Positions 35,070-47,800 are shown, counted from the stretch's first letter. The stretch is 64,000 nt of DNA from Nageia nagi (GCA_050084985.1 JBITNC010000002.1:8184001-8248000); one strand, 5' to 3'. A program made the numbers and translations. The notes: a model not told the origin generated them from the sequence alone.

Positions 35070-35195
35070 AATTATATTTAAATTCAGTCAAATCGTGGAA
35101 ATGAATCTGGTATGGGAAGTGAATTAAAAAACAATTATATTTAAATTCGGTCAAATCATGGAAATGAATATTGTATGGAAAGTGAATTAACAACT
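35070..35195 (+). repeat. Two tandem units of 63 bases
   Basis: AATTATATTTAAATTC starts both units (35070 and 35133), which continue with GTCAAATC(G/A)TGGAAATGAAT and end in GTGAATTAA. Only a few bases differ. Confidence 0.85.
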
Positions 35196-35213
35196 GCATT
35201 AAATATATTGTAG

Positions 35214-35354
35214 TTAAACTATATAATCAGTGGGTCAACTCGTCCGTAAGATGCTGTCACATGGTAGTAACGTGCAGGAGAGAGGATTGACTTTGACTTA
35301 GTACCATCTTACAACATCTTACGGAAGAGTTGGCCCTTCGATTATATAGTTTAA
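35214..35354. mobile_element. Foldback / MITE-like palindrome of 141 bases
   Basis: Left arm 35214-35270 and right arm 35298-35354 are complementary over about 57 bases with few mismatches (TTAAACTATATAATC opposite GATTATATAGTTTAA; CCGTAAGATG opposite CATCTTACGG). The 27-base spacer is CGTGCAGGAGAG to CTTTGAC. No clear target duplication was found. A transcript would fold into a long hairpin. Confidence 0.75.
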
Positions 35355-35374
35355 TTATAATTATATACACATAA

Positions 35375-35381
35375 ATATAAG

Positions 35382-35421
<40 letters not shown>

Positions 35422-35800
35422 AAGTATATATACATAAATTTAGGAGATATAAATTTTTAAAATTTAAGTTTATATACTTTCTAAATACATGTGTATATAT
35501 AGGAAGTTTAATGCATAAATTTTAGGTATATATGAGGTTAAAAACATGGATCTAAAAATTTGTAAATGTTGGTATTAATTTTTGAACGTAATGCATTAAC
35601 TTGTAAGTTATCGAGATTGAAATAATATACAATGAAAGTTTTAATTTTTGTATATTTTGAACATATAAATTTTGGATGTATATATAAATAAATTTTGGGG
35701 GTATATACACAAATTTTTGGGGGTATACATATATAAATTATGGAGCTATATAGAGGTATATATACATAAATTATGGGGGTATATAGCGTGGGTGGGGTTA
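35375..35800. repeat. TA-rich microsatellite and minisatellite
   Basis: A (TA)n run at about 35393-35419 is followed by loosely repeated units of 30-40 bases with AAATTTTGGGGGTATATA and AAATTATGGGGGTATATA themes up to about 35790. Confidence 0.7.
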
Positions 35801-38460
35801 GTGTAGGATGTCGAGTCCACAAAAATGGTCAAAAAGTGAATATTTTTCCCTTAATTTTTAAGTTTGATCACAAGTGATATCAAAATTTGAAGTACTTATA
35901 CATGGAATCATGAAAAAGGTCATTAGGGAAAAATATGTATTGCTTGATGTCTAGTTTTCAAATATATAATTTATTCTAATATCTAAATGATAAAAGTTGA
36001 TTTTTGATATACATGTCTAAAATTCACTTTTAAAATGTATGATTTTAGGATGATACAATATACAGAAATAATAATTTGATTAGATTAATTTTTTTTTTAA
36101 AATCTTTTGGATAAAGATACCTAACACATTAAAGATTGTGCATGATATTTTTTCATAATCCTTTAATGAATAGTTTTTTATTAGTTTTTTTACTAGCCCT
36201 AATTGTTGTTTCGAAATGTGCCCATGTACAATGCACAAAATTTGACCTTAACTTATCATTTTTTAATTTTTTTATTTAATAGAGATTTTTTTGTAAATTG
36301 AACATTAACATGTAATTTATTTTTCATAATTCCCAAAAAATAAAAATTTTATTAAAAAAATAAAGAGAACTTGATTTTTCAAGTTTAAGGACCAGTTTCA
36401 TTGAAAATAAATTTATAAATAGAAAATATAATCAAATTGTAAAAAAATTACATTGCCATGAACAAGAAGTTGTAGGTCTAAGGTTAAGACTTGGCTCACT
36501 AAGCCTTTCCCAAGCCTAAATTCAAAAAATAAAATTTTAGTTCATAAAAATTTTCATCATTCTTTTGGCACCCTTTGCACAGGGGTTATATTTCTACGAA
36601 ATGAAATTTTGGTATTTAAAAACAAAAATTTCATTTTTGGTTCGAGGACCTAAACCAAAATAAAATTTCAATTTTTAAATACCAAAATCGTATTTTATTT
36701 TTTGTTTGGGTTGTCAATCCAAAATAAAATTTAGCTATTTACATATCAAAATTTTATTTTAGGTCATTTTTTCTAAGTATAAAATGTCCACCTTAAGTGG
36801 ATCCAACTTCTTGCATCCACTCGATAAGCATCGGAGTGGTGGTGGAGCAGTGGTAGATTTTACATAAACTTTGAGGGGTGTACAATCAAATTTGGCTAGA
36901 TGATAGCCTTCTTCCAAAATGAAATGCATAACCCATGGATAAATGTACCATTTGACAATAAGCAAAAGAAAGGGAAAGAGATACAAAAGAAATAATGTAA
37001 TTTCCTAAGCAACTCTGCTAGGCAACAAAACCCCTCTCATTGAGAATTTGGAAGAGTCTACTTTAGGTAGAGGTAACACTTTCAAATGCAATGATTTAAT
37101 TTAGTATAATTAGAAATAACAAGAGTAGGTTTTTGGTATTGAAGTAAAGGAAGAAAGGTGTCGTTTTTTCAAGAGAGAGATAAAGATGTAGGGGAGCTAC
37201 TATTATATCCTCACCAACTATATTATGAGGTGTATTTTATTTTTTTATTTTTTAAAAATTAAGAGAATTTCACATGATGGATTCGTACAAATTATATCAT
37301 GCATTTCATATTTTAATATTTTTGATTTACTAAAGTTTTGATCAAATTCTATATTTTTATGTAAAAGAGTTGTATTATAAAATAAAATTGGTGTTGTATT
37401 TTTACATTAAATTTATAAGTAATTTGAATGTTCCAATTCGTATTTCTTAATCATATTATTAGAATGAAGTTTTTCTTTTTTATCTATATATTCTTTTGAT
37501 ATTATAGCTTATGAGTAAAGTATTGTAATATATTATACTTTTAAGAAGAGCATCAAGTGTTATAAGGATTTCTTGTATGCAAAGTAAATTTAGGTTTTTA
37601 TTTTACAATTTTTCTATCACATAGAATAATTACTATATAGGACCATTCATTGTTTCATCCATGATCAGCATATACATTATCTAAGGTAGTGGTTGGTGAT
37701 CGCTCAAATGACTAATTCAATTGAGATTGAATATGTTAGAGCTCTTAATGGTATCAGGGAAGCATCCTTGCAAGTCCATCCCCAAAGTGTTTAGCATGGT
37801 AAAGATTTTGTACCTCAAACTTTTATTCATTATGATGAATTTAAATTTGTGTGTCAATGACATGAATGCACACACCCTGGTATTTTTCTTTTTGGTTCAT
37901 ATACTTAATGATACCTTGCTTTATTCCTACATTAATCAAGTATAAAGTCCTTATAGTGTCAAAGTTGATAATGTTCAAAATTTAATGAAAGATTATACAT
38001 TGTGTTTTTTTTCTTTTATCTTATGCATGCACAAAAAGTTATGAAGAAAGTATTGTGGATGGTATGTAACTCTTTATTGATTCTAAAAGGTTATACTAGG
38101 GATTTTAATATAGCTGATAAAGTTGCATGTGAAGTTCCTATCTAGATTAAATTTCCAAGGTTTCTTATCCCCTTTTTGGAATTTTTTGCACACTTTGGTT
38201 GCATCCTTATGGAAGTTTTCTTAGTTTGAACCTAGCAAATTATTTTCTACTCGACTTAATAAATTAATTTGTGTCAAATTGGACCTTACCAAGGATCTCC
38301 AAGAGCACCTTGATATCAACATTGGTGTTTTTTTTCATCAATAGTTGCTTTATATTAACATGCCAAATACTTTGTATTTATTGTTCATCAAAATAAGATT
38401 TTGTTGATATTTTTTTACCTAAATCCTAATTGCTAAGGTTGGTAAATTTATCCTCAAGAA
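35801..38460. other. AT-rich intergenic DNA with foldback sequences
   Basis: No gene is supported. The clearest structure is the foldback at 36606-36688 (listed separately), followed by weaker related AAAATAAAATTT inverted phrases to about 36770. Confidence 0.45.
36606..36688. repeat. Foldback with arms of about 37 bases
   Basis: ATTTTGGTATTTAAAAA at 36606 pairs with TTTTTAAATACCAAAAT ending at 36688, and the inner parts (AAATTTCATTTTTGGTT and AACCAAAATAAAATTT) also pair with a few mismatches around an eight-base spacer CGAGGACC. Confidence 0.7.
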
Positions 38461-39833
38461 GGATTGAAGTAATGCTTACTTCATCCTTAGGAGGGTTGTG
38501 ACTAAAAGTATTAGCTTGACATCTTATGACTTATAGGCATTATTTACCATATTTTACTTCCATGTTGGAAAGTTATATCCATGACGATGGATTGTTTACC
38601 ACATTGCTACTTGTAGTATATAGTGGTTAAAAATGTTTTCTCTTCTTCATAATTACATTCTTGCAGTGGTTAAAAAAATTCGACCTTCTCCGTGATTGTT
38701 GAATGTAGGAGTGGTTAAAAATGTTTTCCCTTCTTCACATTACAATATTTGATAAAAAAATGCATCTTTGTTGGATGAATGCTACATTTTTCTATTATAT
38801 ACATTTTAACTAGTAGCATGGTTAAGATGGCATCTTGACTCACTCTTGGTAAAATCAAGTTTACTTGTTATGGCATCTTGACTCACTCTTGGTAAAGTCA
38901 AGTTTATTTATTATGGCATCTTGACTCACTCTTGGTAAAGTTAAGTTTATTTATTTATGGCTTATGCTTTGCCTTATAAATCTTAGCTTTGTGTTTGGTC
39001 ATGTTAGCATTTATGGTTTAAAAAGTTATTTTTTGTTCATTTGTGATATGAAGATAACATGGTCACATAAGTATTTATTTGGTAAAATTATCATCAAAAG
39101 GGGTAATTAAATTATGAATATATTATGATGTGTGACACCTTCATATACCCTCATATACCCCTTTAATAAATACAAAATAATGATATAAAATAAACAAATA
39201 AATAAAAAAATCAAAAATCAATTTTTTTGATAAAGTTTGATGATATTTTTGATATCATTATTTGAGAATGCATATTACTTGGTTGATAGTGCATTTGTTG
39301 GTGTTGTGCACATATGATATTGCTAATATCATATTATGTTGATGTTATGCACATATGATATTATTGATATCATGTTATGATCGATACATTTTGTTTAGTA
39401 TGCACATGTGATATATACTTGATGTATGTCATCTTTAATATTATGCATATGTGATAATTTGGTATTTTTGATTAATTTATGGATAACATCTATCTTATAT
39501 GAGTGTATATGATGTATCTAATTGATCTTATTTATAAGTTGCTTGTAGCTTGTAGGTTCTTCTTGAGATTGCAGGTTACTTCAGGTATGTATGCTCATCA
39601 AGGCTCATCATAATAACATGTTGAATGACTACTCTTGTACAAAGAAACTATTTTTTAGTTAACGATTATATTGTAAAATATTTTTTAAAATGGTTAAGTA
39701 GTTGAGCCATTGCAGAACCATCTATATTCTATTATTTTATCAAATATGTAAAAGTTCTTATCTCCACTTGTATCTCTTTGGAGAACTCTCTTATTTTTTT
39801 TTTTTATCTTTTCAACTTTCTACCTAATATTAC
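38461..39833 (+). mobile_element. Copia tail relic leading into the LTR at 39846
   Basis: The tail resembles 30491-31510 and, near its end, 950-1280. Three tandem units of 43 bases (starts 38834, 38877, 38920) share TGGCATCTTGACTCACTCTT and can form hairpins: CTTGACT pairs fully with AGTCAAG in unit 2, with one A-C mismatch in unit 1 and with a G-T wobble in unit 3. No pol relic was recognised upstream, so the 5' part of the element is gone or unreadable. Confidence 0.65.
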
Positions 39834-39845
39834 ATTAAGGGGGAG
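39834..39845 (+). other. Polypurine tract
   Basis: ATTAAGGGGGAG directly precedes the LTR, identical to the tract before the LTR at 1281. Confidence 0.85.
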
Positions 39846-40335
39846 TGTTAGAAATTGTAATTTAATATTGTATAATATTTCTCTTTAATATAAATTCACT
39901 TAATACTTAAAGTATCTTTGGATACCTTAAAATATTAAGAAAATAAATATAGAAAGATAAATAAATATAAAAACACCTTAACCTTACCCTTGGGTTAAAA
40001 AGAGGTTAAAAGATTGGTTTTTTCTTATAAATAAAAAGGTACCTTTTTCATTATATAACTGAATGAAGTATGGTAATGCTTATCTTGTAGAGTTGTAGGA
40101 ATGCTCTTGTAGGAGCTTTGTAAAAGAATTTTTAAGAATTTGTAAGAGAGTTATCTTGTGAGAAGTAATAGAATAATGGTTCAAAGTGTATGCACTTCCA
40201 AGAGATGAAGGAACCATTATACATAATATATTATTTTTTAAGTAATTGATTATTACTTTGCTAGAAAGATGAATGTTAGATTTGTTGGAGAAGCTTCAAG
40301 GTGATATTGGTTTACGAAATTCTTCAATTCCATCA
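39846..40335 (+). mobile_element. 3' LTR of a truncated copia element
   Basis: This 490-base LTR runs from TGTTAGAAAT to AATTCCATCA and closely resembles the reverse-strand LTR at 32375-32863. It has the family palindrome (arms 39901-39916 and 39921-39937), TATAAATA at 40026-40033 and the perfect 16-base palindrome AAAAAGGTACCTTTTT at 40033-40048. Confidence 0.87.
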
Positions 40336-41173
40336 CTCGTATGTGTGATTGATTCAAATGTAAAATGATTAAGATTTCATTCAAAAATACATCCTCCAAC
40401 TTAATTGGAAAAAATAGAAAGCTATTTATTTAATTATTTCATATCAACGATTTCTAAATCATGAACCTATCACCTTTTGTAGCTTGTTAAACGAAGCTAC
40501 GAAACTTGAGATATTAAATTTTTATGATTAATTAAATTTCCAATTATCTTATTTTTGAATAAGATTTTTGGTGGTATGGAATGATTGAAACATTCCTTAG
40601 AATCACTCATTAGGAAGTTCTTTGTCTCAAGAAGCTCTTAGAATAGAGAGTTTGAGAAATGAATCCCAAATGTGCAAGCTACGCTTTAAAATGTCCATCA
40701 ATCCCTATTTGATAAATTAATTCATTTTTTATTAAATAATCCATCAAAGCAGATCCAAATTTCAAATGCATTATTCTTCACCAATCAATAATGGGTCATA
40801 TAATCACTCGTTTTGATTGATGCTGAGTGAAGAATGCTACAAATTTGGTTTCATGAAATACTAGGATCCAACATAGAAGTTACACTATTTTGTCCCCATA
40901 AACCTATATGAAACAAATTGCTTATATTTTAATAAAGTTAAAAAATTAAATATTAAGTATTTTTAACATAAATCAACATTTTTTATTATTTTTATTATAA
41001 AAAATATTATAAATCTCTGATATTTAAAATATGATAATTGTAGGTTTTGAAGAAACACAAACTTCCTTATAGGGATGGACATGTCATCCCTCATAAGCAT
41101 TAACATTATCTCACTAAATACAAGTAACATAAGAAAAAAAATGTAGAGGCATATAAAAGATTCATGCATTGAT
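40336..41173. other. AT-rich intergenic DNA
   Basis: No gene or element was recognised. Confidence 0.5.
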
Positions 41174-41385
41174 AGATAAATGCCTTAGTAAATTATAATC
41201 TCATGGAATGCACTGATTACAGGTTGTGCATAAGTAAGTTTTCTAAAAGGAGAGTGCAGTGCTAAGTGTAGGCCAAACTCTACAATGATTACCAACATTA
41301 TTATCTAGAGTAGATACATTTCTATATGTAAGCCAAAATCTGCAACCATTACCAACATTCCTATATAAAGTAGAAGGTGAATCTC
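41174..41385 (+). pseudogene. PPR protein relic
   Basis: From 41180 one frame reads MP, two stops, IIISWNALITGCA, stop, then CRPNSTMITNII, and near 41335 a second KPKSATITNI. These match the plant PPR pattern RNVVSWNALIxGYAQ followed by GVRPNSxTITNILPACA. Several stops are present and only parts of two motifs survive. Confidence 0.6.
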
Positions 41386-41392
41386 ACTTGGT

Positions 41393-41590
41393 AGGATGGA
41401 GGGACCATGTCTACAAATATGTTGTTATCCTCTCTCAACTCGACTAATAGAAATACTTCATCGAATATAGGGACCATGTATACAAATTTATTATCATCCT
41501 CTCTCAACCTAACCAATAGAAATATATTAGTTGGATTGAGAGACCATGTCAACAAATCTGCCTCCTTCACCTCTTATCTTGACATGATCT
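41393..41590 (+). repeat. Three tandem units of about 69-70 bases
   Basis: GGACCATGT recurs at about 41402, 41471 and 41541, each followed by (C/A)(T/A)ACAAAT and CCTCTCTCAAC-like sequence. It keeps an open frame by chance of composition, but I see no protein family. Confidence 0.7.
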
Positions 41591-42283
41591 CTCTCAAAAA
41601 ACTTAATCAACCACCAACATCCTCCTCTTATATGCATGCGATCAAATCTTTAATTTGTATTATGCATTTAAGGTTCTTTAATCCTATAAATAAGATCAAT
41701 ATCTCCTTTCATCCTCAGTTGGTCAGGTTAAAGATATGGAGAAGAAGATGAGGTTCCATGAGTTATGCAGTGAACCTTTGGTTGTTTATTTCCATAGCTA
41801 AGAAAATATTATTTTAGGAGATGAATATATGGAAAATATATGTCACATAAGAATGTTGATAAACCTTAATTGGATAGTAAGTCACATAAGAATATGTAAA
41901 TATGGAAATATGTGGTCACAAGATTGAATATGCCACTACTACACAAATCCCATTTATCATTAGGGCAAGCATTAGGTTGTGTTTGAAAAGTTTTCTGATT
42001 GCATTGGTGACTGACACCATCAAATGGTATCAATTTCCTTTTTTTTTTTTTAACTTTTCCTAATGTTTTTGATGTTATTTCTAACACCAAATCTAATGCT
42101 ATTTTATACCAATTCTAAGGCTAAATGGTGTTAATAATGGTGTTAGAATGACCTAGAAAACTAAAAAAAAGTGCACAAATTATACACGTAGATCAAGATT
42201 ATCTACATATCAATTTTCGATTAAGGCACATATATCCATGGTTTATACATACATCAAATACTCTTTAAAAGTAGATTTTTATC
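41591..42283. other. AT-rich intergenic DNA
   Basis: No gene was recognised. Phrases such as TGGTGTTA and TAACACCA recur at 42060-42150. Confidence 0.45.
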
Positions 42284-42930
42284 ATGAGATGGATGGTTGA
42301 AGGATACAATACATATTTTTCTTACTACATATATAGATGCATACTAATCTCTACAATCTTCAACATGGCTTCATCCCTTGTAGACCTACATCACCAACAA
42401 TGCCCTTCCATAGGGAAAACTCCTTCATTAACTCATCAATGGCATCAAACTTATTTGACCCATTCACACACAAGTTCTAGCAATATGTATTTCAACTATG
42501 AAAGTTTGGTGGAATCTTGTGAAGTTTTTGATTGTATGACTAAACGAGACATACTCTCATGGAATATAATAATTTTAGGTTACCAAATATATGGCTTTAT
42601 TGAATAGGCATTAACGTTGTTTCACTAAATGCAAAAAATATTAAGAGTAGTCCTACCAAAGCAATTCACCTTTTCCATCACCCCCAAAGCATGTACCAAA
42701 CATGGGAGATTTGCAATAGGGTTTATAAATACATCAAAGACTCTTTAAAATAAATTTTAGAATTCTAAAGACATGGCTTTCCTAGACAAGCATTAATACT
42801 ATTTCACCAAATGCAACAAACAACAATACTAGTCTAACCATATCAATTCACCTTTACTAATGTCACAAAAATGGGAGATTCACAACATGGTTTATACATA
42901 CATCAAAGACTCTTTAAAAGAAGATTTCAT
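42284..42930 (+). pseudogene. PPR protein relic, partly duplicated
   Basis: A frame of 107 codons ends with MYFNYESLVESCEVFDCM, KRDILSWNIIILGYQIYG and FIE before a stop at 42605. After the stop, similarity continues with ALTLFH, stop, MQK and a LPKQFTFSITPKACTK segment. This is the PPR order MYxKCGSLxxAxxVFDxM, RDxxSWNxxIxGY, ALxLFxxM, PxxFTFxxxLKAC. A second, weaker copy follows at about 42760-42930, including a GREIHNMVYTYIK-like piece. The upstream 42250-42480 part does not look like PPR. Confidence 0.65.
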
Positions 42931-43004
42931 GGATTAGAAATCAAATAATATATATTTTTTTCTCAAAATTCTAAGTTCTAACATTAATATTATCATAGAA
43001 ACTA

Positions 43005-43310
43005 ATGTTGTGTGATGCCTCTTGATGCCAATTTTGATGCCTCTCAATGCTAATTTTGATGTTGTCCAATACCAATAATGATGTTGTTTGATGCTAATGA
43101 TGATATCGTATGATGTCATATATGATGCCAATGATGATGATATGTGAAACTAAAAGTGATACCTTGTGATGCTAGTAGTGACATCCCTTGACATCCTATG
43201 ATGCCATATTTGATATTGTTATTGATGTCGCATGATGCTAAAAGTGATTCTAATGTCTAATACCATGTGACTCTAATTATGACGTCAATTGTGATGCCTA
43301 TATTAAGGGT
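43005..43310. repeat. Irregular GATG-rich minisatellite
   Basis: TTGATGCC, TGATGCTAA and TGATGCCAATGATGATG phrases recur with intervals of 10-25 bases. No coding pattern is evident. Confidence 0.65.
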
Positions 43311-44639
43311 ATATTAGTGATTCCCTTGACATCAAGAAATAAATTAGAAGGTTTTAAAAAAGCACACTACATCTCGATGCCATATTTGATGCTCGACATA
43401 ATTTATTTAGTACTGTACCACATTTTATGTTCTCTTTTCATATATAGATACTAATATAGATAGCCAAGATGATCTTCCAAGAGTAAGATACTGATGAAAG
43501 ATATTTGAATCACGAAGTCACCCTGATGTAGATGGATTGATGTTTATAACATAGTTTATGTTGTGTTCAAAGATTAAATGAAGAAGCATGAAGAAAGACT
43601 CACGGGAGGGTCACTTAAATATAAAGCCTTCAAAACATGTGTGTTCATAGGATTCTTTAAAAACCCCCTATTTTTAAAATTTAACACTTTATCATTTTAT
43701 TTATTAAACCCCTTATGTTAAACCCCTATAAAATAAATAATAACCTTTTTAAGAAATTATAGTTTAAAAATTATATTCAAATCACTTGCAACTTCAAAGA
43801 GTAAATAGGGAAAAAGCTAAAATAATTCACAACAAAAATGATAAAGAACTTTCCATTAACACTTCATGCCCAAAACTAGTTTCATTAATTAAGAGCTCAT
43901 CGGTTGGAGTACATGAAGGTATTATGAAAGGAGCTACATACATGTATAAATATGAAATCACCACCAATAAAAATGCAAAAAACTACGGTTTACATGTGAA
44001 ACCATAATTAATACTTACAATGGTAGGTGGGATTTTAAAATATAAAATCATAATATATACCTGATACAAGGGAACATATTAAATATTCAAAAAGAATATG
44101 GCATAGGACATTTAACATAAAAATTCAATAAAATTTGAAAAGGCCCCCAAATGCAAAAGCATAAATAATAAGAGATCCACTAATTAATAATAAATTCAAT
44201 CCACCAAATATATTTAGATATAATATTTTGTATAAATACACCCCTAATCCCTCCCCTTTTGAAATACTTACCAATATACTAATAGTTCAACTTGATATTA
44301 AAATACCCCTCGTATGCACTCATGTGGTATTTGCCATTTCCTAACAGTGATCCCCTTGTGGAAAGACTCAAGCTTGCCTGATAAGGTTATATTAAATCCA
44401 TTTTTTTTAATTGTTTGAAGTGTTGGAAATAAGTGTAAGAGAGCTTGAACATAGAAATATAAAAATTGAAATTTGAAATTCTAACACACATAGAAACTTA
44501 AATATTCCTTATTCATCCTTGGAGTTAATAAATCAAAGAAGGGGAGTTTTTAATTATTTTTATTTTTATTTTAACTCATGCTCAAAGATTTCATTTATGT
44601 ACTAATACGAGGATCTTGTTTGTAGGATGAAATTATACA
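43311..44639. other. AT-rich intergenic DNA
   Basis: No gene or element was recognised in these 1.3 kb. Confidence 0.5.
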
Positions 44640-46515
44640 TAGCATTTATGAAAATTCTCTAGAAGTAGCATGTGGAAAGTATAATGCACAATGATAAAGA
44701 ACCAGAGGGAAAGTATCAATTGAGGATCAAACAACAAATATAATGGGTCAACTAGATGGAAACTTTGAAAAGTATGAAGAAATTCTAGCCAAATCCAAAG
44801 GAGTACAATATATTCAAATTAGTATGGTTGAGAGTTTTCACTACTAACAAATTGTAGAAGAACTTTATTTATCATTAAAATATCATGAAAAATATCCTTT
44901 GATAATATAGATACATAGTATGTCCTATTTCATGTTCACAGACATGAATCTCAATATAATTAAATGTTATGTCTTAATTTTGATGTAATTTTATCAAAAT
45001 ATGGTTATAATTAGTTTAACCATATTTAAAGTTACTCAATAAGGTAGCTAGATTTTGATAAAAATTTCAAGAGTCTAGGTGAATGAAAGGTCAAGGTAGT
45101 TGAAGATTCAAACCTTCTCATAGCATTAAAAATTCAAAGAGGCTCTCCATTTGTGCAATATCTCTATGAAGATTGAATAATTGATGTAACAAGGATTATG
45201 ATATATCAATAAAGACATTATTTTGCTTCTATCTTGTGTTGTTAATTTCTTATGAGATCATTTTGAAGATGAACATTAAGATTACAAGTCTTTATGTAGA
45301 AATTTTTCCTTTAGTTCTAAATTGATATCTTTTTATGGATTTATAAAGTTCTAATAGTTAACTTTTGAAGGTATAGATAAAATTTTATGCAAGATGTTCA
45401 ACATTAGATAAACATCTTGAGAAGAGACATACATATTGTGATGAATTTTTATCTTAGTATAAAACCAATTTAGAAAAAATATTTGAAAGAAATATGAGAA
45501 ACTAACAATTTAATTAGCTATATATGGTTGAATTGGATTAAGTGATTTCTCTTACAAGAAATATTCAGTAAGAGTTATCACACTAATATGAAGAGAAACC
45601 TATTTTATTGCTTGAGGATCACCTCATAAAAAAGGATGTTTATAATCCCTTGTTGTCCCATTTTTTCATGAAAAGAATAAGTGGTTAACAAGTACAATTT
45701 GGTTTTGGTTCATACATTCATGGATTGGTTTGAAATATTCATGCTAAAGAATCAATATATATGCAAAAGATCTAAATTGAAGATTCTCATGCGAAATGAA
45801 ATTTTTGAAGGATCATGAGTAAAGAAAGTTTGGATATTTTCAAAATGCTACATCACTAACCTTGCCTCAAAGTATGAATGAAGGTTAGGACCAATAAGAT
45901 AAATCTTGAATTTTACAAAGAAACTTGATATTAGACTTTTGAATGATTGTATACTTAGCTAAGAAAATCTATTGAGATGAAACTTAAGATGATATCAATA
46001 TCCTAAAATATCTAATGATGTGTGAAATTGATATAAGTAAAATTTTCATTACCAAACCTCCTTGAAAACGAAATAATGGTAATGATGTTAGTATGAGAGG
46101 GTACGAGTATTGAACACTATATGAGAAATAAAAATCAATTGGAGATGATTATGTATGCATATGAGTCATCTAAAAAAATAATTTAATTATATAGTCTTGG
46201 GGAGAAAGCTTATCATCACTTTAAATCTTGTGAAATGGGAAACTTTATTGAAAACAAAATCCTTTTAAAGGGGTTATGAATATAGAATTTGAAGAGTTAA
46301 CAACTTTTTAAAGAATAGAGTAGAATCAAGTTTGATTTTGTGAGATAAGATGAAGTAAGAAGATATAGAAGATTAGAGGATGAATACAATAGTATAGTTA
46401 CTATAACCTAATTGGAAGAATTAGAACTAACATCCTAGAAAAATCACTATCAAGAACTAATATGTACACTTCCACAAATTGATGACTTGATGGAGCAAGT
46501 AAAGCATGCTAGGTA
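44640..46515 (+). pseudogene. Unrecognised eroded coding region
   Basis: Two stretches look like decayed protein code. Near 44700-44850 one frame reads GKVSIEDQTTNIMGQLDGNF and EKYEEILAKSKGVQYIQISM. Near 45410-46515 another gives HLEKRHTYCDEFLS, then KTNLEKIFERNMRN, LLLEDHLIKKDVYNPLLSHF and, at the end, QELICTLPQIDDLMEQVKHA, with stops that could come from CAG or TGG. I do not recognise a family. The Glu/Lys/Leu-rich ends suggest coiled coil. It may equally be chance in AT-rich DNA. Confidence 0.25.
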
Positions 46516-47700
46516 ATTCATTAAGTAGAATTTAAAATAAACATATGTATACATATTTAAATCAAACCAAGAAAATCTATTTAAAAGATACCATATCATT
46601 TCCTCTTAATCTTTTATTTCACACACACACACATACTTTTATTATTAACGTAATATCATATTATGTAATTCAATTTTATTATTGAAATTTTTTTTATATA
46701 ATGCAAATACTAGAAAGGTATCTTAAATATATATCTAAAAATACTAAGAGGTATCAATCTTTAGGTGCCTATTAAATGTTTTGGTAGTGTGATATTTGAG
46801 ATAGATGCTTAAAGACAGATGCCTCTTGATGGTTATTTTGGTAGTGTGATATTCAAGATAGTAACATCATGTTTCATTTTAACTATGAATCATCATTAAT
46901 AAGTGAATTTTTGGATTTTCTAAATTTGTATTTATTGAATTCGGGAAGTAGAAACATGTCTTGAGTTACTAAAATTTTTAGAAAGTCAAGTCATTTCAAG
47001 GTCAATTCGCCAAAAATTTATAATAATTTTTTGAAGTTAAATTCAAATTTTCTATTCCATGAAACATATATCTATGGCCTTATTCACCTAAAAATGATAA
47101 GTAAAAATTTAAACCTTTAGATATTTACCTTTTACATTTTATCATATATATATATATGAATGATTTTTTTTTTTTTTTCATTTCTTGTGTGTTTATACAT
47201 AAAATTTGTGTAAAAATATGGTAAAATTATCATACCAATAGTTTTGTGAGGTTGAAGACAATTAACTTGAGCTAGAAATCTACTTGTAACATTTGGTATA
47301 TGAAAGATGGTGAGCAACATTGGAACGTACTTTCAAAAATACTACTGCTTTTATTGATGATAATAAACGAAAGAGATAAAGAAGCATAATAAAGGCCACC
47401 ATCAATGCCAATATGCTAGTTGCATTGCCTAACAACCAGCTATGGTGGTCTTCTTCAACCTTATCTTTTGCATGTCAACGATAGGCACCATTTCGATAAA
47501 CACTCGAATATATAAGTTTTCAATGGTAATCACTAATATATTCTTTAGATTGGTCACTAGCTAATATATGCATATACTAATAATGGGTTTCATCAGCCAA
47601 TATTGTTTGTCAACCTTGTGAACTTGGACACAGTCCAATAACGTGTTTTCAGATAAGATATGTGACGTTTTTTTATGTGTGCATTTTGATTTGAAATTTC
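46516..47700. other. AT-rich intergenic DNA upstream of the second kinase gene
   Basis: It contains an (AC)n run at 46621-46633 and T runs near 47167. About 20 bases near 47715 (GACTACTGACTTGG) match the 5' leader of the kinase gene at 19356, but no TATA box like that at 19264 is present. Confidence 0.5.
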
Positions 47701-47800
47701 GTTCGCTTCATTGAGTGACTACTGACTTGGTCTTTTGAGATTAAGAAAAAACATTCTGCCTTTCTTTTGGTCGGTACCGGAATTACATATTTACTCAGAA

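Noticed and set aside
37721-37945. A 74-codon open frame
   Set aside because: No motif, AT-rich composition and no similarity to any neighbour.
41407-41751. A 114-codon open frame with STNRNT-type repeats
   Set aside because: The peptide repeats mirror the 69-70-base tandem DNA repeat, and the rest is not conserved or recognisable.
43005-43310. Possible Asp/Met-rich repeat protein
   Set aside because: The GATG-rich repeats have no fixed period and stops occur in every frame.
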